A stretch of 5,909 nucleotides of DNA from Leptospira soteropolitanensis (GCF_026151655.1 NZ_JAMQPN010000021.1:1-5909); one strand, 5' to 3'. Positions 1-5,549 are shown, counted from the first letter of the stretch. Notes: generated by a model from the sequence alone, not told the origin. Translations and numbers: made by a program.

Positions 1-28
1 GCTTTTTTTGTATGATTTAACCTATTGC
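1..28. repeat. Right end of a repeated non-coding cassette (copy 1, cut by window)
   Basis: The bases TATGATTTAACCTATTGC leading into site 1 match the right ends of the complete copies that finish at 3415 and 3866. This is therefore the end of another member of the same cassette family, most of which lies outside the window. Confidence 0.7.
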
Positions 29-193
29 AATTAACGAACTAGACTTACCGAAGTTCCCCGCCCCTGAGTCCCGGAACGGGACGTTAGGGACTGGCATGTA
101 GCTTGCGAAGGCAAGGCGAATGCCAGAAGGGGAATTTGGCGTAGCCCGAGCGAGGCCTTGTGCCGAAGCGTAGCGGTAAGTCGCTGTTATACG
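29..193 (+). repeat. attC-like site 1
   Basis: The left box ATTAAC ends at 35 and the right box GTTATAC starts at 186. The two do not match each other, because they belong to different cassettes. The inner stem GACTTACCG (42-50) pairs perfectly with CGGTAAGTC (174-182). Inside it a second stem joins GTTCCCC to GGGGAAT. That stem carries one arm built on GTCCC/GGGAC and another in which CTGGCAT pairs perfectly with ATGCCAG. A third arm is GGC-cttgt-GCC. The spacer is six nt on the left (GAACTA) and three on the right (GCT). The presumed crossover lies at the AA/C or G/TT junction. Confidence 0.75.
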
Positions 194-211
194 ATGTTCC
201 CGATTTATTGA

Positions 212-574
212 TTATAAGTGAATATCTCTTATGCGAATTTTGTTTATTGATAATACAACAAATTTCCCATTTAATTCTATACTATTTCTATTAAGGAGAA
301 TATTCAAAGAGTTGAAAATTTCCTTAAAATCTTTTGGGTGATATCGTAGAAAGATGATACCGTTTGAATATTCCTTGTGAGCAAAAACCCATTCACCAAA
401 ATCTTTATCTAAGGTAAGAATGATTGCATCATTTTTTTTTGCCAGCTCAATGACTTGTAAATCCGTAATACCTTTACTCTCTTCAAAAACAGAAAGAACT
501 CTATGCCCTTCATTTCTAAGAAGTTTTATAAGTCGATAGTCGACGTTTTCGTCAGCGAGTATATTAACTTGCAA
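212..574 (-). CDS. DUF5615 PIN-like protein, probable nuclease toxin
   Basis: The 120-residue product matches the DUF5615/Mut7-C-like PIN fold: N-terminal strand with the DEN motif (D8-E9-N10), an ITD motif near D38, and the LTLDKDFG block with D56 and D58, then GIIFLRYHP at 72-80. These acidic residues are the presumed metal-binding set of a ribonuclease. Family members are predicted toxins paired with a small DUF433 protein, as here. The best start is TTG at 574, since no ATG occurs near the N-terminus and the DEN motif sits at the expected distance. AGAGAAAG lies just upstream. The frame overlaps the DUF433 gene by 11 bp, suggesting coupled translation after the antitoxin. Activity on RNA is inferred from the fold only. 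Confidence 0.85.
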   Translation of the reverse strand: MQVNILADENVDYRLIKLLRNEGHRVLSVFEESKGITDLQVIELAKKNDAIILTLDKDFGEWVFAHKEYSNGIIFLRYHPKDFKEIFNSLNILLNRNSIELNGKFVVLSINKIRIRDIHL

Positions 575-788
575 GCAAGCTTTCTCTGCTTATTACATGG
601 CTTGAATAGGAGATACAAGCAAGGATATCGTCTTTTTCGATTCCTGGTGAAGCTTCGAGGATTTCCTCGATAGACATTCCATCGCCTAATCTTTCGAGAA
701 TTAGATCGACTGCTATCCTTGTATTTTTAATAACCGGTTTACCGAGTAAAACGTCAGGTGAGGAGGAAAGTCTAGATTTATAATCCAT
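564..788 (-). CDS. DUF433 protein, probable antitoxin of the DUF5615 partner
   Basis: This 74-residue protein has the DUF433 signature: a DPDVLLGKP-like segment (residues 8-18, here SSSPDVLLGKP), an IKNTRIAVDLILE helix at 20-32, and SIEEILEASPGI at 39-50, with a predicted helix-turn-helix/SpoVT-like DNA-binding role. The frame can be extended to a TTG at 824. The ATG at 788 is preferred because DUF433 proteins usually begin MDY/MDW right before the (S/D)P block, and because the 824 codon would sit inside the candidate -35 box. It is the first gene of a two-gene minus-strand operon and overlaps its toxin by 11 bp. As the DNA-binding partner it probably represses its own promoter. Confidence 0.85.
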   Translation of the reverse strand: MDYKSRLSSSPDVLLGKPVIKNTRIAVDLILERLGDGMSIEEILEASPGIEKDDILACISYSSHVISRESLLAS

Positions 789-793
789 AGTGA

Positions 794-824
794 TATTCTT
801 ACAGTGATCCTTAAAAAAAGTCAA
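794..824 (-). promoter_or_regulatory. Candidate promoter of the DUF433/DUF5615 operon
   Basis: On the minus strand TTGACT (824-819) is followed after 17-18 nt by TAAGAAT (801-795), a weak -10. The -35 box ends 30 nt before the ATG at 788, so transcription would start at or within a few bases of that codon. There is no convincing Shine-Dalgarno sequence, other than the AAGAA that would itself be the -10. Confidence 0.35.
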
Positions 825-920
825 GTTTTGTTAGAGCGGAATTAAATGGAATTTATCACTTATTCTGGCTTTTCTTCATTACTCTAATGTCATTTTAAAA
901 GTAGATGTTTAGGGAATATC

Positions 921-1085
921 GTATAACGAACTAGGGGAGACGACGTTTCCCGACCCTGAGTCCCGGCGGGACGTTAGGGACTGGCACGGAGTTTGCGGAT
1001 GCAAACGAGTGACAGAAGGGAAATGTGTCGTAGACCAAGCGAGGCCGGCAGTGCCGAAGCGCAGCGTTTCCCCGCTGTTATGCGT
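921..1085 (+). repeat. attC-like site 2
   Basis: The boxes are GTATAAC (921-927) and GTTATGC (from 1077). The inner stem differs from the other sites: GGGGAGACG pairs with CGTTTCCCC through one G.T, replacing GACTTACCG/CGGTAAGTC while keeping the pairing. The arm hairpin is TTTGC/GCAAA instead of CTTGC/GCAAG, another compensated change. The outer flank on the left (GGGAATATC) pairs with the flank to the right of site 1. The flank on the right pairs with the left flank of site 3. Confidence 0.75.
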
Positions 1086-1101
1086 AGTCCCGTATATTTA
1101 G

Positions 1102-1650
1102 TTATTTCTTATATAATTTAAAAAATTCATCGAAAGCATCTTTTCCACTGCTAGACTCATTTAAACACCATTCTTCTACCTTTTTTAAGTCAAACTTTTG
1201 ACTTTTTGCAACTAGCAATGCCTGATCTAGACATTCTCTTGCTTTAAAGTGTATAAAGGAAGCTAGTCTATCTTTAATACAGTCAGTAGGAGAAAGGATT
1301 TTAAGAATTTTTCCTTTAAACTCTTGTTCGTCAGGAATAATTCGGTAATCATCTCCTATTGATACTGGTGCCGAAACGAATTCAATGTATAAATGCTTGC
1401 AATTAGGATGTACATAGTGACGGTTAACTTTTCTAAAGCCAATACTTTCCATAGTAGATTTAATATCACTTGCCTTTGACAAAAGAGGTTCAACCAAATC
1501 TAAATCACCGGAACGATATGCTCCTTTGGAATAAATAGCTACGACAGCGCCGCCGACTAAAACGGAATGTATTCCTTTATTTGCTAGATGCCATCCAACG
1601 TATTTCCACAGTTCTTCTTCATTAATGTCAGGCCAATTAGGTTCTTCCAT
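1102..1650 (-). CDS. Nucleotidyltransferase-fold protein (AbiEii/MNT-like), possible toxin
   Basis: The 182-residue product shows the minimal nucleotidyltransferase pattern: VLVGGAVVAIY at 30-40 with G33-G34, then R46 and the GDLDLV block with D49 and D51, and a third candidate acidic residue E90 in the strand LYIEF. The segment LSPTDCIKDRLASFIHF (119-135), followed by an alanine-rich helix near 141-149, is typical of AbiEii/DUF6036-type proteins. Such enzymes transfer nucleotides to tRNA or proteins in several two-gene toxin or phage-defence modules; the substrate here is unknown. The ATG at 1650 lies 14 bp inside the upstream winged-helix gene, so the two are probably translated together. 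The C-terminus is complete and the catalytic motifs are intact. Confidence 0.75.
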   Translation of the reverse strand: MEEPNWPDINEEELWKYVGWHLANKGIHSVLVGGAVVAIYSKGAYRSGDLDLVEPLLSKASDIKSTMESIGFRKVNRHYVHPNCKHLYIEFVSAPVSIGDDYRIIPDEQEFKGKILKILSPTDCIKDRLASFIHFKARECLDQALLVAKSQKFDLKKVEEWCLNESSSGKDAFDEFFKLYKK

Positions 1651-1981
1651 ATACAGGTTTCCCTTTTTGTCTTGGTCTTCTTCTTTCCGAAAATATTTTT
1701 TCTTTTTCTTCTATTGTTAATGAATTATAGAAAATTTCTAAGATTGCCTTTATGGGTTTAACGAAAGGAGATTTTTGATTAAATGAAAAAACTCTAGTTC
1801 TCCCAACATTTTTTGCGACTAGAATTCCGACCTTTTCAAAGCGTTCCAGTTGCAGTCTAATTGGTGTCGGGGCGAGTTGATAATCATTTGCTATTGCAGC
1901 AGAATGAATTTCATTGTAATGGAATAAATGTAGAAGAACTCTGGATGCTGTTTTATTTCCAAATATGCCATCAAGTATCAT
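1637..1981 (-). CDS. Winged-helix transcriptional regulator, partner of the nucleotidyltransferase
   Basis: This 114-residue protein has an ArsR/MarR-like winged helix. The first helix (10-20) contains TASRVLLHLF, a turn-recognition helix covers about 36-50 (APTPIRLQLERFEKVGIL), and a beta wing covers 52-68 with VGRTRVFSFN. A basic tail (SERRRPRQKGKP, 98-109) could contact DNA or RNA. It is the first gene of its operon and overlaps the nucleotidyltransferase gene by 14 bp. Winged-helix regulators commonly precede nucleotidyltransferase toxins (AbiEi/AbiEii-type layout), so it probably acts as repressor or antitoxin. The start is the ATG at 1981, with no Shine-Dalgarno sequence before it. A palindrome at 2024-2039 is a candidate operator. 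Confidence 0.72.
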   Translation of the reverse strand: MILDGIFGNKTASRVLLHLFHYNEIHSAAIANDYQLAPTPIRLQLERFEKVGILVAKNVGRTRVFSFNQKSPFVKPIKAILEIFYNSLTIEEKEKIFSERRRPRQKGKPVYGRT

Positions 1982-2009
1982 GGGTAAGGGATACTAGTTT
2001 GTCCAAAAA

Positions 2010-2039
2010 TATCAACTAAAATATAGTCGATATAGACTA
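2010..2039 (-). promoter_or_regulatory. Candidate promoter and operator of the winged-helix operon
   Basis: TTGATA on the minus strand (2015-2010) ends 28 nt before the ATG at 1981, the spacing seen for the other two-gene cassettes; the best -10 (TAGTAT) is poorly spaced. Just upstream TAGTC (2024-2028) and GACTA (2035-2039) form an inverted repeat with a 6-nt centre, suited to binding a dimeric regulator such as the first gene product. Confidence 0.3.
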
Positions 2040-2060
2040 AAAATTGGTTTATAGGGATTA

Positions 2061-2225
2061 CGCATAACGAACTAGACTTACCGAAGTTCCCTGACCCTGA
2101 GTCCCGGAACGGGACGTTAGGGACTGGCACGTAGCTTGCGTATGCGAGCGAGTGACAGAAAGGGAATTTGCCGTAGGCCGAGCGAGGCCTCGTGCCGAAG
2201 CGTAGCGGTAAGTCGCTGTTATACG
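2061..2225 (+). repeat. attC-like site 3
   Basis: The boxes are GCATAAC (2062-2068) and GTTATAC (from 2218). The inner stem is GACTTACCG/CGGTAAGTC as in site 1. The second arm is CTGGCAC/GTGACAG capped by GCTTGC/GCGAGC, with one T.G pair on the plus strand. It lies between the winged-helix/nucleotidyltransferase cassette and the VapBC cassette. The 3' ends of vapC-side transcripts would run into this GC-rich palindrome. Confidence 0.75.
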
Positions 2226-2237
2226 ACGGTCAGCATA

Positions 2238-2642
2238 TTAATTAATCCAGTTTTCTATTTTTAGTTCTTTAATTCTCTTAAATTCTTTTTCATTGTTCGT
2301 AACAATTATAATGTCATTGGCGATAGCTTGAGAAGCGATGAGTAAGTCATAGGGACCTATAATTTCTCCTTTCTTTTCTAGTCTTGTTCTAATAGATCCA
2401 GCTATCGAAGCAGCTTCAGAGTCGAAAGGAATAATATTTAGATAACCAAGAAATTCATTAAGAGTTTTTTGGTTTTGATCAGGTTTTTGACTTTTTTGAA
2501 CACCATATTTTAATTCAAATTCAGTAATGGTTGAAATGAAAATGTTATCTAAGCTAACTTTTTTAAATTTCTGATAAACATTTTCAGGTTTTTTATTAAT
2601 GATATAGATACAAGTATTTGTATCTAACAAATACTGATTCAT
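2238..2642 (-). CDS. vapC: VapC family PIN-domain ribonuclease toxin
   Basis: The 134-residue product is a full-length PIN-domain toxin. D7 lies in the N-terminal LLDTN motif, E43 in the TEFELKYG motif, and D99 in PYDLLIAS, giving the usual magnesium-binding acidic set. The C-terminal [12 protein letters not shown] block (113-124) has N where many homologues have a fourth D, which is common in this subfamily. VapC toxins cleave RNA, often initiator tRNA or the sarcin-ricin loop; the target here cannot be read from sequence. The ATG overlaps the stop codon of the antitoxin gene by 4 bp (ATGA), the classic vapBC coupling. Confidence 0.93.
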   Translation of the reverse strand: MNQYLLDTNTCIYIINKKPENVYQKFKKVSLDNIFISTITEFELKYGVQKSQKPDQNQKTLNEFLGYLNIIPFDSEAASIAGSIRTRLEKKGEIIGPYDLLIASQAIANDIIIVTNNEKEFKRIKELKIENWIN

Positions 2643-2869
2643 ATTGAATTTCTCTTATCAAAAGAGTCTGGTTGATTTCTTTCAATTTGAAAATCATCTG
2701 AAAAATCATTGAGTGACTTCCATAATCTATCAACAGCATCATCGATTGGAGATATGATAACACAATTTCCATCTTTTCTGATGTAGACTTCTTTTCCCTT
2801 GAATCTAAATTCTTTTGGGAGTCTTACCGCTTGACTATCACCGTTTTTGAATAATTTTGCACGATTCAT
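2639..2869 (-). CDS. vapB: VapB-type antitoxin, AbrB/SpoVT (VagC-like) fold
   Basis: This 76-residue protein begins with the swapped-hairpin DNA-binding motif [18 protein letters not shown] (4-21), continues with [19 protein letters not shown] (23-41), and ends in an acidic tail ([12 protein letters not shown], 49-60, then [11 protein letters not shown]) that normally wraps around VapC. The order antitoxin then toxin with a 4-bp overlap is standard. The ATG at 2869 has no Shine-Dalgarno sequence and lies inside a 14-bp-armed palindrome, so the protein probably represses its own promoter at the start codon itself. Confidence 0.92.
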   Translation of the reverse strand: MNRAKLFKNGDSQAVRLPKEFRFKGKEVYIRKDGNCVIISPIDDAVDRLWKSLNDFSDDFQIERNQPDSFDKRNSI

Positions 2870-2906
2870 ATATATAATTAAGTATATATATGAATCGATT
2901 TGTCAA
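2862..2906 (-). promoter_or_regulatory. vapBC promoter and operator palindrome
   Basis: On the plus strand CGATTCATATATAT (2862-2875) and ATATATATGAATCG (2884-2897) form a perfect 14-bp inverted repeat with an 8-nt centre. The vapB start codon (2869-2867) lies in one arm. On the minus strand a consensus TTGACA (2906-2901) ends 31 nt before the ATG, and CTTAAT after an 18-nt spacer is a plausible -10. Transcription would then start at the ATG. VapB-VapC complexes usually bind such palindromes over the promoter. Confidence 0.55.
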
Positions 2907-2968
2907 TTCATAAAAATGAATATTTTCCCTAGGTTACTCATGTCCTGAGGCATACATTTGCTGACTGT

Positions 2969-3131
2969 CGTATAGCGAACTAGCTAACCGACGTAGGCTG
3001 GCCCTGAGTCCCAACGGGACGTTAGGGACTGGAACGACACTTGCGCAGGCAAGGGGAGTGCCAGAAGCCTATGTGTCGCAGACCGAGCGAGGGCTTGTCC
3101 CGAAGCGAAGTGGTTAGCGGATGTTAATTGC
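2969..3131 (+). repeat. attC-like site 4, divergent left box
   Basis: The left box reads GTATAGC (2970-2976) instead of the usual ..TAAC. The changed base turns an A-T pair into a G.T pair on the plus strand, so folding is preserved. The right box GTTAATTG starts at 3123. The inner stem GCTAACCG pairs with TGGTTAGC, with a terminal G.T. The third arm is GGG/CCC where other sites have GGC/GCC, a compensated change. At 148 nt between the conserved C and G it is the shortest copy. Confidence 0.72.
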
Positions 3132-3415
3132 AGTAGGTTTCTACAGAAAAAGATAATTTTCGAAAGGAAAATTTCATCAAGCGCGAAAATTTTCGATCCG
3201 AATCTTTCTTTTTTTATAAATTTATATTGGAACTAGTGAATTAAAAACTCATCTTTCTTTGTTTAATGGCAAAATATAAATCTTTAGCAAATCACAGTTT
3301 AATAAAAGTTTCTTTGAAGAGAGTTTCCACTACTAAAAGGCAGTAATATATTAATTCCTCAACCCTTTCTAAAGAAAATTTTTGCGCGTTTCTTTTATAT
3401 GATTTAACCTATTGC
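3131..3415. repeat. Repeated cassette body without clear gene, copy 2
   Basis: This ~290-bp body is closely similar throughout to the bodies starting at 3581 and 5715, by eye and with few length changes. The ends GCAGTAGGTT and AACCTATTGC are inverted repeats adjoining the site boxes. A second inverted pair lies further in: GCGCGAAAATTTTCG (3181-3195) and GAAAATTTTTGCGCG (3374-3388). No minus-strand frame comparable with the neighbouring genes is present. On the plus strand a 26-codon ATG frame (3266-3346) aligns with frames in the other copies but stops earlier than in copy 3. Conservation over the whole body suggests recent cassette duplication, a small RNA or a short peptide; I cannot decide which. 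Confidence 0.7.
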
Positions 3416-3580
3416 AATTAACGAACTAGCCTTAACGACGTTCCTCGTAGCTGAGCCTCTGTAAGAGGCGTTAGCGTCGGCGCGAATCTTGCGGAGGCAA
3501 GAGACGTGACGGAGAGGAATGTGGCGTAGCCCAAGCGAGGCCGTAAGTGCCGAAGTGAAGCGTTAATGCGCTGTTAATTG
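3415..3580 (+). repeat. attC-like site 5
   Basis: The boxes are AATTAAC (3416-3422) and GTTAATT (from 3573); both flanks belong to the repeated non-coding cassette. The first arm is a different sequence with the same fold: GCT-ga-GCCTC...GAGGC-gtt-AGC replaces CCCT-ga-GTCCC...GGGAC-gtt-AGGG. The unpaired GA and GTT are kept while both stems change in a compensated way. The inner stem GCCTTAACG/CGTTAATGC has one mismatch. Confidence 0.74.
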
Positions 3581-3866
3581 CAGTAGGTTAAGTATAGAAA
3601 AAAATATCAATCGAAAGGGAAATCACATCAAGAGCGAAAATTTTCGATCCGAATCTTTCTTTTCTAATAAATTTACATAGGAACTAGCGAATTAAAAACT
3701 CTCCTTTCATCGTTTATTGAAAAAATATAATTCTTTAGCAAAGCACAGTTTAGTAAATAAATCATTCAAAAGATTTTTCCCTACTAAAAGGCAGTTTTAT
3801 AATAATTCCTCAGCCCTTTCTAAAGAAAATTTTCGCGCGCTTTTTTGCTTTGATTTAACCTATTGC
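3581..3866. repeat. Repeated cassette body without clear gene, copy 3
   Basis: It is a direct tandem neighbour of copy 2, separated only by site 5. It has the same ends and the same inner inverted pair, here AGAGCGAAAATTTTCG (3631-3646) and GAAAATTTTCGCGCGC (3825-3840). On the plus strand a TTG-started frame of 51 codons (3717-3872) stays open to a TAA that lies in the AATTAAC box of site 6. It is uncertain whether that frame is translated. Confidence 0.7.
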
Positions 3867-4033
3867 AATTAACGAACTAGCCTTAACGACGTAGGCTGAC
3901 CCTGAGTCCCGGAAACGGGACGTTAGGGACTGGAACGACACTTGCGCAAGCAAGGGGAGTGCCAGAAGCCTATGTGTCGCAGACCGAGCGAGGCCGTAAG
4001 TGCCGAAGCGAAGCGTTAAGGCGCTGTTATGCG
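3866..4033 (+). repeat. attC-like site 6, mosaic
   Basis: The boxes are AATTAAC (3867-3873) and GTTATGC (from 4026). The inner stem GCCTTAACG pairs perfectly with CGTTAAGGC. The outer parts resemble site 5. The interior, from GTAGGCTGACC through the GGAACGACACTTGC arm to AGACCGAGCGAGG, resembles sites 4 and 7. The copy therefore looks like a mosaic of two site types. It separates the second non-coding cassette from the 230-aa orphan. Confidence 0.74.
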
Positions 4034-4046
4034 TAGTGCTTTTTAG

Positions 4047-4739
4047 TTAAATATTTTTATAAGTATTTAAAATCCATTGTTTTGATATTGTTTCAACGTA
4101 ATCATTAAAATTTTGAATTTTACTAAATTTGTAAAAAGAATATTCTGGTTGATTATCTATTTTAATTACATTTGAGAAGGAGTGATCTGGCGCAAAAAGA
4201 AAAACTTCTTTTCTTATTTTATCATATAATGTTAAATTTCCATTTGCTTCTTCTGCAAAGATGGTTAATTTTTTATAATCAATTTTCTGACATTTTTGAT
4301 CGTCTACAATTTCTTCGTAGTAATATTCCCAATTTTTCAATCCAGTTTGGCATTTTGATTTTAAGAATATAAAGTTTTGATTATTAGTTAGAGAATTTTC
4401 AGGATCATTATATGTTTCAACAATTCCTCCTAGATTTTCTAATAAGAGGTTATGTTCTTCAATTAGATTATTTTCATTACTATAAATATCTTCCAATTTA
4501 ATTAACCATCCAAAGCTTTCTTTTTTTTTATTATCCCACGAGAATAATCTGAATTTTTTATCATCAATTTTTAAATTTAGAATTCGTGCAGACTGGATAA
4601 GTAGAGTAAGATTTGGAAAATGATTTGTGAAAGTATTTGGAAGATCTATTTTTATATCTAGATCTGCTATTTCAATGCTTTGATTCTTAAAAATCCAATT
4701 TTTATTATTTTTGAAAGTTTCTAAATCTTTATTTTTCAT
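4047..4739 (-). CDS. Unknown 230-aa cassette protein, possibly SUKH/SMI1-like
   Basis: I do not recognise this protein with confidence. It is soluble, with no signal peptide or membrane segment, and rich in N, K, I and L. The segment WEYYYEEIVDD (137-147), the run KKLTIFAEEANGNLTLYD (156-173), a strand-rich EVFLFAPDHSFSNVI (178-192) and a C-terminal helix FNDYVETISKQW (211-222) recall the SUKH (SMI1/KNR4) fold. In that fold a 'pFa..ggGn...lD' block precedes a C-terminal helix in bacterial toxin-immunity proteins. It is alone in its cassette, with no toxin beside it. The ATG at 4739 lies only 27 bp from the left box of site 7, leaving no room for the kind of promoter seen in the two-gene cassettes. 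The stop lies 14-20 bp from site 6. Confidence 0.6.
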   Translation of the reverse strand: MKNKDLETFKNNKNWIFKNQSIEIADLDIKIDLPNTFTNHFPNLTLLIQSARILNLKIDDKKFRLFSWDNKKKESFGWLIKLEDIYSNENNLIEEHNLLLENLGGIVETYNDPENSLTNNQNFIFLKSKCQTGLKNWEYYYEEIVDDQKCQKIDYKKLTIFAEEANGNLTLYDKIRKEVFLFAPDHSFSNVIKIDNQPEYSFYKFSKIQNFNDYVETISKQWILNTYKNI

Positions 4740-4764
4740 AGTTTACTTTATTTTTAAAGCATTA

Positions 4765-4929
4765 CGCATAACGAACTAGACTAACCGACGTAGGCTGGCC
4801 CTGAGTCCCGGCGGGACGTTAGGGACTGGAACGACGCTTGCGTATGCAAGAGGAGTGCCAGAAGCCTATGTGTCGTAGACCGAGCGAGGGCGCAAGTCCC
4901 GAAGTGAAGCGGTTAGTCGCTGTTATGCG
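4765..4929 (+). repeat. attC-like site 7
   Basis: The boxes are GCATAAC (4766-4772) and GTTATGC (from 4922). The inner stem GACTAACCG pairs perfectly with CGGTTAGTC, a variant compensated on both sides relative to site 1. The next stem joins CGAC/GTCG and TAGGCT (4791-4796)/AGCCTA (4863-4868), with G4790 opposite T4869. Arms are GTCCC-ggc-GGGAC, CTTGC-gtat-GCAAG and GGG...CCC. It lies only 25-30 bp upstream of the start codon of the 230-aa gene. Confidence 0.75.
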
Positions 4930-4951
4930 AAGGTTCCGAAGAATAATTTAA

Positions 4952-5245
4952 TTATGGTTCTTTTAATAATCTTGCTGAATGATGAATTGTAACAATTTCA
5001 ATATTCTGGGATTTATTAATTCGATAAACAACCCTATAATTACCAGAAATTCGCTCCCTTAGATTTTCTATATTAAATTCTGGAACAACTCTTCCCAGTA
5101 AAGGAAATTGAGGAATATTTTCTATTGTGCTGATAATTTGCTTTATTACACTCAATGCATAAATTTCAGAATCTTTATTTATGTAATCATGAATATCTTG
5201 TAAGTCAGCATTAGCTCGAAGAGACCAAATTATTTCTTTCGCCAT
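4952..5245 (-). CDS. RelE/ParE family toxin
   Basis: The 97-residue protein has the RelE/ParE layout. Helices over 11-44 contain ANADLQDIHDYI and a second helix ALSVIKQIISTIENI. The PLLGRVVPE loop (48-56) is followed by three strands containing RERISGNYRVVYRI (63-76) and IEIVTIHHSARLL (82-94). These blocks, especially G-R, NYRVVYR and the IxHxxR ending, are diagnostic. Members are either ribosome-dependent mRNases or gyrase inhibitors; the ParE-like ending with HHSARLL does not decide between them. The ATG at 5245 lies 16 bp inside the antitoxin frame, and AGG close upstream is a weak ribosome site. Confidence 0.9.
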   Translation of the reverse strand: MAKEIIWSLRANADLQDIHDYINKDSEIYALSVIKQIISTIENIPQFPLLGRVVPEFNIENLRERISGNYRVVYRINKSQNIEIVTIHHSARLLKEP

Positions 5246-5418
5246 TTACCTATTTCTTCAAGAACTTGTACATGAGAAACTATGGCGTTATTATCTAAAT
5301 CAGATATGCCTTGTTGTACTTTTTTGGAAAAAAAAAGTTCTTCCATAATATCATCAAATGATGTATCTTCTGGTAAATTTTCAATTAGATTGATAGCTTG
5401 CTGCTTTGTTGAAGGCAT
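5230..5418 (-). CDS. Small antitoxin of the RelE/ParE-type toxin
   Basis: This 62-residue protein resembles the small antitoxins that precede ParE-like toxins. An N-terminal helix with AINLIENLPEDTSFDDIMEE (8-27) is followed by LFFSKKVQQGISDLDNNAIV (28-47), the usual 'Y.r.ki..Gl.d...g' block, and a C-terminal SHVQVLEEIGKW helix. The N-terminus lacks a long DNA-binding domain, so repression may need the toxin or may be weak. It starts at the ATG at 5418 without a Shine-Dalgarno sequence and overlaps the toxin gene by 16 bp, the longest overlap in the window. Confidence 0.82.
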   Translation of the reverse strand: MPSTKQQAINLIENLPEDTSFDDIMEELFFSKKVQQGISDLDNNAIVSHVQVLEEIGKWRKK

Positions 5419-5423
5419 AATAA

Positions 5424-5452
5424 ATAGATATTTTAAAAATAGACGCTGTCAA
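5424..5452 (-). promoter_or_regulatory. Candidate promoter of the antitoxin/RelE-ParE-type operon
   Basis: A perfect TTGACA on the minus strand (5452-5447) ends 28 nt before the ATG at 5418. TATCTA or TCTATT at a 16-18 nt spacing is a weak -10. The transcript would begin at or next to the start codon, as proposed for the other two-gene cassettes. The remaining ~100 bp up to site 8 show nothing I recognise. Confidence 0.4.
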
Positions 5453-5549
5453 ATTAAATTTTTGCTATTAAAATACCTTTTTAAAAGATATTTCCGAATA
5501 AATTTCTTCAGTTTTTATTCTTTGTTATCAAGTAATATTTTGGAACTTT

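Noticed and set aside
29..193. CRISPR repeats
   Set aside because: The repeats are ~150 nt, spaced irregularly by 300-1000 bp gene-bearing DNA, and no Cas gene is present.
29..193. IS element or MITE as the nature of the GC-rich repeat
   Set aside because: There are no target-site duplications, and the terminal complementarity is between neighbouring copies across the gene rather than within one copy.
29..193. tRNA or rRNA gene
   Set aside because: The multi-arm fold superficially recalls a tRNA-like structure, but no anticodon arm, T-loop or CCA-end pattern fits, and the length is twice that of a tRNA.
789..824. TTG-started N-terminal extension of the DUF433 protein
   Set aside because: The extra 12 residues do not fit the family, and the segment holds the candidate promoter; the ATG at 788 is in the usual place.
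3220..3240. Degenerate site box at GGAACTAGYGAATTAA inside the repeated cassette
   Set aside because: It resembles the GAACTAG spacer of the sites, but has no TAAC box in the right position and no partner arm; probably coincidence.
4172..4372. 66-codon plus-strand open frame
   Set aside because: It lies entirely opposite the 230-aa minus-strand gene, has no recognisable motif, and is explained as a shadow frame in AT-rich DNA.
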